From NCBI GenBank assembly GCA_043745195.1, contig JAYTTF010000165.1:1-19831 (forward strand): a stretch of DNA of 19,831 nucleotides. The letters run 5' to 3'. This document shows positions 7,959 to 15,365 of the stretch, piece after piece. The translations under genes and the position numbers were made by a program. The notes beneath the pieces are model-generated. The model saw only the letters and a list, made by a program, of their open reading frames with translations. It did no database searches and was not told where the DNA came from. The DNA comes from JANXSF01 sp043745195 (lineage in GTDB: Bacteria; Acidobacteriota; Terriglobia; Bryobacterales; Bryobacteraceae). How positions within the stretch are numbered: the stretch's first letter is position 1; the number at the start of each line of letters is the position of its first letter.

Positions 7959-8696
7959 TTGAAACTAAGTACATGTTGTTTTTCCTGTAACCTTGTGTTA
8001 GCTGTGTCCATTGCTACGGTTACACCGTCTTATGCCACTTCCGTTATTAGTGGCGGCTCATTGTTGAGTAATTCCAATGCCAATCAATTGGCTTCATGGT
8101 TTGGAGCTACCGGCCTAAACCTTTCGAATATTTACACTTTCAGGCCAGGCGACACTACAATGACTTGGCATTCGGCAGCGGATAATCAGGGGCCAACTTT
8201 TACGCTAATAACGGCCAGGGTTGCAAATTCCACTGGATCCTATAAATTAATCGGCGGCTACAATCCCCAAAGTTGGCAATCTCTTGGCGGTCAAGTTGTT
8301 ACTCGTAACACGAATGATCGAACTGCCTTCATTTTTGACCTTTCCACTTTGGTGCTTCAACGCCAGATAACAGCAAATACTGATGGCCAATTCCAAACCT
8401 ACAACGATTTGAGTTATGGGCCATCCTTTGGCTGGGGATTCGATATTGGGTTCAGAGCCAATAGCTTGAACTTGGGGTTTTTGAATCAGTTTAGCTTTGG
8501 TGGAGGCAGCACAGGCACCGCAAACCTGTTTGGCTCATTGACTTCAACCGCCATTGAGATCGGAAGTATTGAAACTTACACCTTTACGTCTGTTCCAGAG
8601 ATACCAAGCATGGTTGGTACGGCTTTTGGACTCTCGGTATTGGTTTGGTTACGGCAGAAAGCTGTTTCAAAAAAACTGCTTCCGCTAAGGGCCTAG
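7959..8696 (+). CDS. PEP-CTERM-like surface protein, variant sorting motif
   Basis: A 245-residue exported protein starting with TTG, chosen because GGGAGGA lies 4 nt upstream of it and the signal peptide begins there (MKLSTCC..., cleavage near PSYA-TS). The body (residues ~25-205) is a beta-rich, Gly/Ser/Asn-rich domain of no recognised family. The C-terminus has VPEIPS (212-217), a hydrophobic helix and a short basic stretch (RQK, then SKK). This is the PEP-CTERM tripartite layout, with an Ile inserted into the usual VPEPS/VPEPG motif and a longer tail after the helix. If functional, it would be processed by an exosortase and placed on the cell surface or in extracellular matrix; no exosortase gene is in the window. 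The long structured leader suggests post-transcriptional control. Confidence 0.75.
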   Translation: MKLSTCCFSCNLVLAVSIATVTPSYATSVISGGSLLSNSNANQLASWFGATGLNLSNIYTFRPGDTTMTWHSAADNQGPTFTLITARVANSTGSYKLIGGYNPQSWQSLGGQVVTRNTNDRTAFIFDLSTLVLQRQITANTDGQFQTYNDLSYGPSFGWGFDIGFRANSLNLGFLNQFSFGGGSTGTANLFGSLTSTAIEIGSIETYTFTSVPEIPSMVGTAFGLSVLVWLRQKAVSKKLLPLRA

Positions 8697-8729
8697 CTGA
8701 ACAACCTCCGCAGTTCTAAAACAATGGGA

Positions 8730-8748
8730 CGGGTGTTTTTTATACCCG
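8730..8748. terminator. Weak hairpin between the two PEP-CTERM genes
   Basis: CGGGTG (8730-8735) pairs with TACCCG (8743-8748) around a T-rich loop. There is no 3' T-tract, so it may only attenuate or stabilise transcript between the two PEP-CTERM genes. Weak call. Confidence 0.2.
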
Positions 8749-8815
8749 ATCCTCGATTAATAACGAATTTAAAACCCACCCTAAAAGGTGATTTCTTAAA
8801 AGGAAAAGTTCTCTC

Positions 8816-9430
8816 ATGAAAAAACTATTTTTGGCTTTGTTACTCAGTTGCTCCGCTTGGAGTACTGTAATCACCCAGACGCTTACCAATACAGGCGGAT
8901 TGAACCCTGGATTCTCAATATTCACCATTGACGGTGTGACCGGGCAGAGACTTCTGTGTGATCAGTTTTTTCCAAACATCACCAGCAGCTCCTATTCATC
9001 CCTGGTTTACGGCTTGGCTGATCTTACCAGCACATCGCAGGTTGCCTTGATTCGCGCCGGCAATACGCTTGCTCAAGCACTGGAAAAATACAAGCTGGTT
9101 GCATTGTTAGACAGAATGGCATATGCGGACGCCTCACTAGCTCCAGATGTAGTCCGAGCAAACCGAGTTGTAGTCGACGGCGCCGGAGCAACAACGGCTC
9201 AATCCATGGCTTTGCTTGCTCTGGCGCAAACACAAGCACTGACGACAACTATTGCTCAATTGTCCGATTTCAGGATCTACAACAGTCCGCTAAACCTTCA
9301 GGGGTTAGCACCGGTCACACAGGAAATGACCGGCATCATCGGTGGTGGGAATGTGCCTGAACCAGGAACCATGTTACTGCTGGGTGTAGGCCTTACCGGA
9401 ATCGCAGTGTACCGTCGCCGCCAAAATTAA
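8816..9430 (+). CDS. PEP-CTERM sorting domain protein
   Basis: A 204-residue exported protein with a short signal peptide (MKKLFLALLLSCSAWS, cleavage near residue 16). The middle region contains a helix-rich stretch (residues ~60-150; 'TLAQALEKYKLVALLDRMA', 'AQTQALTTTIAQLSDFRIYN') without a recognised fold. The C-terminus is a textbook PEP-CTERM signal: VPEPGT at 180-185, a ~16-residue hydrophobic helix and the basic tail YRRRQ. The ATG is preceded by AAAAGGAAAAG, a reasonable ribosome binding site about 10 nt upstream. It lies 119 bp after the other PEP-CTERM gene and does not resemble it outside the export and sorting signals, so it is not an obvious duplicate. Sorting would need an exosortase encoded elsewhere. 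Confidence 0.88.
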   Translation: MKKLFLALLLSCSAWSTVITQTLTNTGGLNPGFSIFTIDGVTGQRLLCDQFFPNITSSSYSSLVYGLADLTSTSQVALIRAGNTLAQALEKYKLVALLDRMAYADASLAPDVVRANRVVVDGAGATTAQSMALLALAQTQALTTTIAQLSDFRIYNSPLNLQGLAPVTQEMTGIIGGGNVPEPGTMLLLGVGLTGIAVYRRRQN

Positions 9431-9470
9431 CTTTTTATATGATGACGAAGAGCCGGTTCATAATAACAGG

Positions 9471-10244
9471 ATGGACCGGCCACTTTCCAAACACTCAGAA
9501 CTTATTGTAGACCAGTTCACAAAGCAGTCTGAAACCTTTGCAACAGCTCCTGCGCTATCAGATTCCGCCGCGATGGAGTTACTTGTAAAAGCCTGCCAAG
9601 TGACAAGGCAAGATATTATTCTTGATGTCGCTTGTGGTGCTGGAATTGTTGCCTGCTATCTTGCCCACCTTGCTCATCATGTTACTGGCATTGACATGAC
9701 TCCAGCCATGATTGAGCGCTGCCGTGACCGCCAATCCAAAGAGAACCTAAATAATTTATCGTGGTATTTAGGGGAGGTGCTGCCCCTGCCAATGACCGAT
9801 GCAACTTTCACGCTGGTAACTAGCCGGTACGCCTTTCATCACTTCACCGAACCAGCAAAAATTCTCCAGGAGATGGCACGGGTGTGTGTACCTGGAGGAC
9901 GCATTGCAATTGTGGATGTGACCCCGCAACCCGAAGCGCTGCATCGATACAACGATATGGAGAAGCTAAGGGACCCTTCGCATGCAGCGGCACTCACCTG
10001 TGACGAGTTCCAGCAAATGGGTGCCGAACTTGGTCTAAAGCTGGTATCAAAGCATAGCTATTCTATGAAGTTGATCGTAGATCAAGTGCTAGCCGCATCA
10101 TTCCCAAACCCAGGCGACGAAGAGCGCATTCGCGAGCTATTCGAGGAAGATGCGAAAACAGGTTGCTTGGGAGTTGGCACATTTCGCAAAGATGGCCAAC
10201 TGCATTTTGGTTATCCCATTTCCATCGTAAATTGGAATCGATGA
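9471..10244 (+). CDS. Class I SAM-dependent methyltransferase (UbiE-like)
   Basis: A 257-residue cytosolic enzyme with the Rossmann-like methyltransferase fold. Motif I is DVACGAG (52-58); motif II ends with the ribose-binding acidic residue D75 in 'GIDMT'. Motif III is 'TSRYAFHHF', and the post-motif 'ILQEMARVCVPGGRIAIVDV' is typical of the Methyltransf_11 / UbiE group. The substrate is not readable. The family covers quinone, sterol and small-molecule methylation, and a menaquinone-type role is possible but unsupported by neighbours. The ATG at 9471 has only a weak AACAGG upstream. The gene stands alone between the PEP-CTERM pair and the broken sigma factor, 40 bp after the former. Confidence 0.88.
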   Translation: MDRPLSKHSELIVDQFTKQSETFATAPALSDSAAMELLVKACQVTRQDIILDVACGAGIVACYLAHLAHHVTGIDMTPAMIERCRDRQSKENLNNLSWYLGEVLPLPMTDATFTLVTSRYAFHHFTEPAKILQEMARVCVPGGRIAIVDVTPQPEALHRYNDMEKLRDPSHAAALTCDEFQQMGAELGLKLVSKHSYSMKLIVDQVLAASFPNPGDEERIRELFEEDAKTGCLGVGTFRKDGQLHFGYPISIVNWNR

Positions 10245-10275
10245 ATTTCTATTCATGCTAGTATAACCAATTATC

Positions 10276-10763
10276 TTGGACCCAAACGAAGGTACCGCTG
10301 AAATCACCCAATTGCTGGAACGGATCAACAATGGGGACCGTGCTTCTGAGGCACAGCTCCTGCAATTGGTTCATGCAGAGTTGCGGCAACTGGCAGCCAA
10401 GTGTATGCGTCGCGAACGGCGCGACCACACCTTGCAACCGTCTGCGCTGGTGAATGAAGCTTATCTGAAGATGCTTGGTCCAGGCCAGCATAATTGGGCT
10501 AACCGGGGCCATTTCTATTCAGCGGCTGCTCGCACAATGCGTACCATCCTGATTGATTACGCCCGCACGCATGGTGCGGAAAAGCGCGGCGGGGTGCGGC
10601 GTAAGGTTGAGCTCAATGAAGGTATGGCCTACGTTGAAGCCGAAGCGGGAACTTTTCTAGCACTCGATCAGGCCCTTTCCCGTTTGGCGCAGATTGATGC
10701 TCGCCAAGCCCAAATGGTGGAGCTGCGATTTTTCGGCGGCCTTAGCGTATCTGAAACTGCGGC
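10276..10763 (+). pseudogene. Truncated acidobacterial ECF sigma factor
   Basis: Residues 1-162 match the Sigma70_ECF family common in Acidobacteriota and Planctomycetota: region 2 with 'LRQLAAKCMRRERRDHTLQPSALVNEAYLKML', then 'YSAAARTMRTILIDYAR', then region 4's first helix 'MVELRFFGGLSVSETA'. The start is TTG 10276, as an in-frame stop lies 12 nt upstream and no ATG is available. After 'SVSETA', where the family continues with a second helix-turn-helix and about 25 more residues, the reading frame runs into unrelated DNA (the antisense of the protease) and stops at 10807-10809. The -35 recognition helix is therefore missing, and the product should not work as a normal sigma factor. Family members usually sit beside a Ser/Thr kinase; none is here. 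A shortened regulator is a remote alternative. Confidence 0.85.
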
Positions 10764-11837
10764 ATGGGTACCGTGGCCGGCAGCATCAGAGCGATCACTT
10801 CTCTTGTAGCTATGCGAAAAGGAGATCGCACCAACTAGCGATGGATGTTCTTCGTCAACACCGGAATCAAGCACCGCTATTGTCACTTCCTCGTTATCGA
10901 AGCTGTCCGGACGATTGATGCTTTCCCGCTGCCATCCTATCGGATAGATCATCTCTGGAGTTAGGTCTGGAGGAGTAGATCCAACTAGCTGGGAGACAGG
11001 GGAATTTAACGTTGCCCTGGCTGCGGGCTTCGTCCGTACTTCATCTACAACATTCAGTGCAGGAGGTTCTGCGATGTAACGCGCTGGAGTCCGTTCAATG
11101 GTTTTGAATAGCCCACCTCTTCCCATGCCAGAAAAAAATCCGTCGGCCAACCGCATTATGTCTCGGGCTCTATCGTCCGTGAGCTTTACCGGGTCGAACC
11201 GCAACATCAAACGGCTTCGGAGCTCGATATCCCTTTCCGGGCTTATAGCGATGTCTTCGCGATACGAAAACGACGGTGGCGGCAGTGGCGGCGGGGGCAT
11301 CCACAAGTCTCCAACTCGAATTGGGCCGGGCACCAGCGATGCATTTTCGCCATACAGAATACAAGGGTACAGGTCCTTTCCCTCTTGGGAAATTCCATTT
11401 GTATGATAGTGAAACGTCATATCTGCGACTGGCGGCTGGTTCCTATACGGCTTATTCGAAGGCAGCAAATGCCCCGGCTGATTCGGCATTGGTCCTGATG
11501 GATTGATTGCCAAATTCCAAAGCTTTGCTCCGGTCTGCACCAACAACTCAATTCGCCACAAATCGTAGTCTCTACGAAGCATTGCGAGGAACTGAATCAC
11601 GGCTTCGTGAAACCCCATGGGATTTAGAATCGTTGGAGTTACTAGCGCTGCCGGAGTCAGCCGCAGGATCATTTCACCGGGATTATATTTTGGAAATTCT
11701 TCCTTTGTCCTGATGGTGACCCGCTCCGGTTCGAGCAATTGCGGAATTGTGTAGGGACCCTCGGTTGGTCTACCCACGTCTTCAATTTTCCTAGCGCCTT
11801 TCCTACCCTTAGCCGTTCCGGTATTTGATATGCCCAT
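10758..11837 (-). pseudogene. C-terminally truncated subtilisin-like (S8) protease
   Basis: Transcribed leftward from an ATG at 11837 with a strong AGGAGG site 9 nt upstream. The first ~300 residues form a large region of unknown family with Pro-rich stretches and no clear signal peptide. The S8 catalytic domain then begins with 'VTIAVLDSGVDEEHP' (catalytic Asp) and reaches 'GHGTHA' (catalytic H355, in 354-359). After A359 the family's conserved continuation is absent; 30 residues of antisense sigma-factor sequence follow to a stop at 10668. The oxyanion Asn and the GTSMA serine are missing, so it cannot be a serine protease as it stands. Its break coincides with that of the sigma factor, pointing to one event. 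The upstream part may still be expressed. Confidence 0.8.
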
Positions 11838-11903
11838 TTGTATAAGCCTCCTATGCAGTATATGCGAGAAATAATAGAATCACGGGTCAAGGAAATCCCG
11901 GCA

Positions 11904-11909
11904 TATAAT
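11904..11909 (+). promoter_or_regulatory. Possible -10 box (TATAAT) for the ABC operon
   Basis: A perfect TATAAT lies 58 bp before the ABC transporter start in the 130-bp divergent gap. No good -35 hexamer lies 16-18 bp upstream, so the promoter call is tentative. Confidence 0.3.
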
Positions 11910-11967
11910 AATGGAGGCCGATGCATTTCACTATATCCGCTGCCCCCCGCACGGAGCCATCATCTAA

Positions 11968-14253
11968 ATGACCCCATCTCTCGAATCGTGGAGCGCCAGT
12001 CCTGCCTGGGCTAGGACGCTAATCGAATCGCACCTGGTGCCTGGTGAGATTGCTATCACTTCGCTGGAACCTGATCTTAACAACGGCTTGAATTACGAAT
12101 CAAGTCTGGTGGTGCTCACCTCCAAGCAAGTGCTTAGCTTCACTTGGAGTCGATCCACTGAACTCAATCAACGTGCTGCCACTCCGCCCCAATCTACACA
12201 GGCCTTTGCGCTGGATCCCAACACAAGATTTCGATCAAAGGATCACGCTGGTCTCGGCAAACTGGAACTAGTGAACGCTGCTGGACGTGTTGCCATTTGG
12301 CGCTACACCGTCAGCCGCGCTGAAGGCGTGCGGCGCATCATAGACCGTCTTGACGGGCTGCAGCGCGGACTACCTATTGCAACCGCTGCGGCCCCATCAA
12401 CGGAACACGAATGTCCTCTTTGCGGAGCACCTTTTGATCCGCAACTTACAACCTGTCCGGAATGCGGCAACTCAACCGCGCTTCCGCCGATGAAGTCTCT
12501 GCTGCGGTTGATGGGCTTTGCCCGCAACCACCTTGGCATGTCCATCCTGGGCTTCATTCTGACGGTTGCCAGCACTTCCGCTGGACTTATTCCGCCCTAC
12601 CTTACCATGCCCTTGATTGACGATATTCTGATTCCCTATCAGAACGGCAAGCACGTGGAATTCAGCGTGGTGAAGTGGTACCTGATGGGCCTGGCCGGTG
12701 CCTCCGCTCTTGCCTGGTTACTTACCTGGGCACAAACTTACGTGCTGGCTTACGTTAGTGAACGGATTGCTGTTGATCTGCGTACGCGCACTTACGCCCA
12801 CATGCAATCACTCTCATTAGAATATTTTGGCGGCAAGCGCACTGGCGATTTGATCTCGCGTATCAGCACGGATTCTGATCGCATCTGTTACTTTCTTTCT
12901 GTCTACTTACTCGACTTCATAACTGACGTGCTGATGATTATCATGACTGCCGCTATCCTGATCAGCATTGATCATTATCTGGCGCTACTTACTCTGGGTC
13001 CGCTGCCGTTGATCGCTTATTTGGTCCACAAAACGCAGGATCATCTGGGCCGTGGCTTCTCCTCCGGCAGTCGAGCCTGGTCGGAGATGACCAGCATTCT
13101 GGCTGATACTATCCCCGGCATCCGGGTTGTGAAGGCCTTTGCCCAGGAACGTCGTGAAGTAGATCGTTTTCAAAAAGCCAATGACCGCATACTGGCGGCG
13201 AACGATAAGATCAATCGGGTTTGGGCTTTCTTTGTGGCCGTGCTGGCGCTGCTTACGGATATTGGTGTGCTGATGATTTGGGTTTTTGGCGTGTGGCGGA
13301 TTTACGATAATTCCATCACGGTTGGCGTACTTACAGCATTCATCGCTTACATCAGCCGCTTCTATTCTAAGTTGGATGCCCTGAGCCACATGCTTTCAGC
13401 GACGCAGCGCGCGGCCACCAGTGCACAACGGGTGTTTGGAATTTTGGATCGCGTACCCAAGGTATCGGAACCGCTGCATCCGCAGAAACCTGCCAAAGTG
13501 GAAGGGCTGATTGAAATCAAGGATATTGGTTTTCGTTATGGAACGCGGCCAATTCTACGCGGCATCAGCTTGACCATTACGCCTGGGGAGATGATCGGCG
13601 TGGTAGGCCCAAGCGGCTCTGGTAAGTCGACCTTCATTAATATGGTGAGCCGATTTTACGATGTTACGGAAGGGTCTATTGTGGTGGATGGCGTGGATGT
13701 TCGCAACTATTCTGTTGGTGAGTACCGCCGCAACATAGGGCTGGTGCTGCAGGAACCGTTTCTGTTCTATGGAACTATTGCTGAAAATATTGCATACGGC
13801 CGGCCGGAGGCCAACCATGAACAAATTGTTGCGGCGGCCCGCGCGGCACGTGCACACGATTTCATTTTACGGCTGCCCAATGCTTACGATTCCATTGTGG
13901 GGGAGCGTGGGCAACTGCTTTCCGGTGGCGAGCGACAGCGCATCAGCATTGCCCGAGCTTTGTTGATTGACCCGCGGATCCTGATTCTTGACGAGGCCAC
14001 TTCCAGCGTGGATACGGAAACGGAAAGGGAAATTCAGATTGCTTTGGATAATTTGATTAAGGGACGAACCACCATCGCCATTGCCCACAGACTGAGCACG
14101 CTGCAGAATGCCAATCGTATTGTGGTTCTGGAGCGGGGGAAGATTACGGAAGTTGGTCCGCATTCGGAGCTGATGGCATTGGGTGGGACGTACTCGCGGC
14201 TCTACAATGCGCAATTACAAAATTCGGGCGACGAAGGAGTGGGTGCGCCATGA
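11968..14253 (+). CDS. ABC exporter with N-terminal domain and zinc ribbon
   Basis: A 761-residue fused membrane/ATPase half-transporter. Residues 1-145 are a soluble domain without recognised motifs. A zinc-ribbon-like knuckle follows with C149, C152, C163 and C166 (CPLC...CPEC). Residues ~185-460 hold about six transmembrane helices of the type I exporter fold. The nucleotide-binding domain has Walker A GPSGSGKS (547-554), signature LSGGE (651-655), Walker B ILILDE (671-676) and the H-loop His707. It would act as a homodimer in the inner membrane. The stop overlaps the next gene's start (ATGA), so the DUF1854 protein is very probably its partner. From memory, this ABC/DUF1854 pair has been labelled cyanophycin metabolism-associated in databases; no cyanophycin synthetase is in the window, so the substrate stays open. 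Confidence 0.9.
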   Translation: MTPSLESWSASPAWARTLIESHLVPGEIAITSLEPDLNNGLNYESSLVVLTSKQVLSFTWSRSTELNQRAATPPQSTQAFALDPNTRFRSKDHAGLGKLELVNAAGRVAIWRYTVSRAEGVRRIIDRLDGLQRGLPIATAAAPSTEHECPLCGAPFDPQLTTCPECGNSTALPPMKSLLRLMGFARNHLGMSILGFILTVASTSAGLIPPYLTMPLIDDILIPYQNGKHVEFSVVKWYLMGLAGASALAWLLTWAQTYVLAYVSERIAVDLRTRTYAHMQSLSLEYFGGKRTGDLISRISTDSDRICYFLSVYLLDFITDVLMIIMTAAILISIDHYLALLTLGPLPLIAYLVHKTQDHLGRGFSSGSRAWSEMTSILADTIPGIRVVKAFAQERREVDRFQKANDRILAANDKINRVWAFFVAVLALLTDIGVLMIWVFGVWRIYDNSITVGVLTAFIAYISRFYSKLDALSHMLSATQRAATSAQRVFGILDRVPKVSEPLHPQKPAKVEGLIEIKDIGFRYGTRPILRGISLTITPGEMIGVVGPSGSGKSTFINMVSRFYDVTEGSIVVDGVDVRNYSVGEYRRNIGLVLQEPFLFYGTIAENIAYGRPEANHEQIVAAARAARAHDFILRLPNAYDSIVGERGQLLSGGERQRISIARALLIDPRILILDEATSSVDTETEREIQIALDNLIKGRTTIAIAHRLSTLQNANRIVVLERGKITEVGPHSELMALGGTYSRLYNAQLQNSGDEGVGAP

Positions 14254-14714
14254 GTAACTTCAAGCTGGAGCACGATGCATTTGGGCAACTGATTCTGATT
14301 GATGCCGAAGGGATCCGTCACATTGGCGTGGATGTACTGCGCGCCTTCCCACTAACTGAGCCGCGTAAGTCCATTTCAATTGTGGATAGCAAAGGGTGTG
14401 AGGCGTTATTCATTTCATCGCTGGAGGAGGTGTCCTTAGCCGAACGACAAACGCTTGAAGATGAACTGGCTTTACGCGAGTTTTTCCCGGTGATACTGAG
14501 GATTGTGAACCAGCCGTCTGATACTGAGCCGGCTGAATGGCAAGTAGAAACAGACCGCGGTAGAACTGCTTTTCAATTGGAAAATTCCGATCACGTTCAC
14601 CGTCTTCGAGGCGATCATTTTACGATTCAAGATTCGCAAGGGATTCGCTATCGTATTCCGGATGCTAAAAAGTTGGATATCCACAGCCGTCAAGTAATGG
14701 AACGATTTTTGTAG
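14250..14714 (+). CDS. DUF1854 family protein, partner of the ABC exporter
   Basis: A 154-residue soluble protein. 'RHIGVDVLRAFPLTEPRKSISIVDSKG' near the N-terminus and the 'SLEEVSLAERQTLEDELALREFFPVILRI' block match the DUF1854 family as I know it. It has no signal peptide or membrane segment, so it is cytosolic. It starts within the ABC gene's stop (ATGA), with AAGGAGT about 10 nt upstream, which implies coupled translation and a likely complex or regulatory role with the transporter (inference). The biochemical function is unknown. The second half ('VETDRGRTAFQLENSDHVHRL', 'FTIQDSQGIRYRIPDAKKLD') is beta-rich and may be a ligand-binding module. Confidence 0.85.
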   Translation: MSNFKLEHDAFGQLILIDAEGIRHIGVDVLRAFPLTEPRKSISIVDSKGCEALFISSLEEVSLAERQTLEDELALREFFPVILRIVNQPSDTEPAEWQVETDRGRTAFQLENSDHVHRLRGDHFTIQDSQGIRYRIPDAKKLDIHSRQVMERFL

Positions 14715-14840
14715 GCTTTGCAGCCAGAAGGCGGCAATCAGATCAGTGCTTGCGTGGACCACGCCGCTGTCGCAGCCAGTTCCATTAAAACGGCAATTGA
14801 GTTGGTAACAGTACAAAGAAATGGCTAAAAACAATTGGAC

Positions 14841-14960
14841 TTGCCGTTGTAGGATCAGCGCAATAACATCACACAAAGGTTGAGACTGAAGTGCGTAAAA
14901 AAGGTCGCCAAAGGGGACACGGTACCCTGATCTTCGAGATAGTCAACTGCCGTTTCCAGA
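14841..14960 (+). repeat. Dispersed repeat, copy A
   Basis: Bases 14841-14927 align without gaps to 19475-19561 with roughly 8 differences in 87. Bases 14928-14960 align to 19663-19695 with about 3 differences in 33. Shared hallmarks are 'AGGATCAGCGCAATA', 'AAAGGGGACACGGTACCC' and 'TGATCTTCGAGA'. Copy A lacks the 101-bp segment present in copy B. The two copies lie in the same orientation on either side of the DUF1549/DUF1501 operon. Confidence 0.85.
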
Positions 14961-15040
14961 TTGAATGAGTTTGCGGAGCACTTCTTGATGGAAGCCTTCG
15001 GTGCCCCGGCGTCCATGTAGGGGGGCCACAGAAACACCAG

Positions 15041-15056
15041 TGGGGCTAAAGCCCCA
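15041..15056. repeat. REP-like hairpin TGGGGCT-AA-AGCCCCA
   Basis: A perfect 7-bp inverted repeat with a 2-nt centre. Its GC-rich short palindromic form in an intergenic gap is typical of REP-type elements mobilised by TnpA-REP (RAYT) transposases. No such transposase is in the window. Confidence 0.45.
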
Positions 15057-15353
15057 AGCAAACTGAAGTCTACCCCTCAGCCATAAGTATATTTTCACCC
15101 TTGCGGCTAGCCATAGGTTTGACATGAAGGTAAAGCGCGGGCCTTCAGCGAATTCACGTTGAAAAAATCCTTCGGTATCTTTTGCCGAAAGGGACCCTAA
15201 GAATGATCATTTAGAAACACGGGGGTTAGTAAGAATCCAAGCGCGCCCGTTATTTCGGTTCCATCCCCGGCCCGCAAATGCAAACGTTGCTATGAAAAAC
15301 GAAGCCAATTCGTGCAGGATTGTCGTAGCAATCCGGTCCACCACAAATGAATA

Positions 15354-15359
15354 TATAAT
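15354..15359 (+). promoter_or_regulatory. TATAAT 7 bp before a GTG start
   Basis: A consensus -10 hexamer whose expected +1 falls at about 15366, the start codon of the DUF1549 gene, which has no Shine-Dalgarno. This hints at a leaderless transcript. No good -35 is seen. Confidence 0.3.
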
Positions 15360-15365
15360 GGCGTT

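Larger units (their letters stand above)
14715..15365. other. 650-bp non-coding gap with repeats
   Basis: No credible gene is present; the short frames here have no conserved motif. The gap contains copy A of a repeat that recurs at 19.5 kb, a perfect TGGGGCT-AA-AGCCCCA hairpin, and a TATAAT close to the next gene. The stretch 15060-15350 shows nothing else I can name. Confidence 0.7.

Noticed and set aside
7800..7960. GEMM (c-di-GMP-I) riboswitch as a firm identification
   Set aside because: Words such as CAAACC and GAAAGCC and a GAAA tetraloop are shared, but I could not reproduce the GEMM helix order, so it is reported only as an unidentified structured leader.
10694..11713. Small + strand frames opposite the truncated protease (10694-10918, 11098-11406, 11276-11506, 11507-11713)
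   Set aside because: The - strand frame is long, has a strong AGGAGG site and S8 motifs; the + strand frames have neither.
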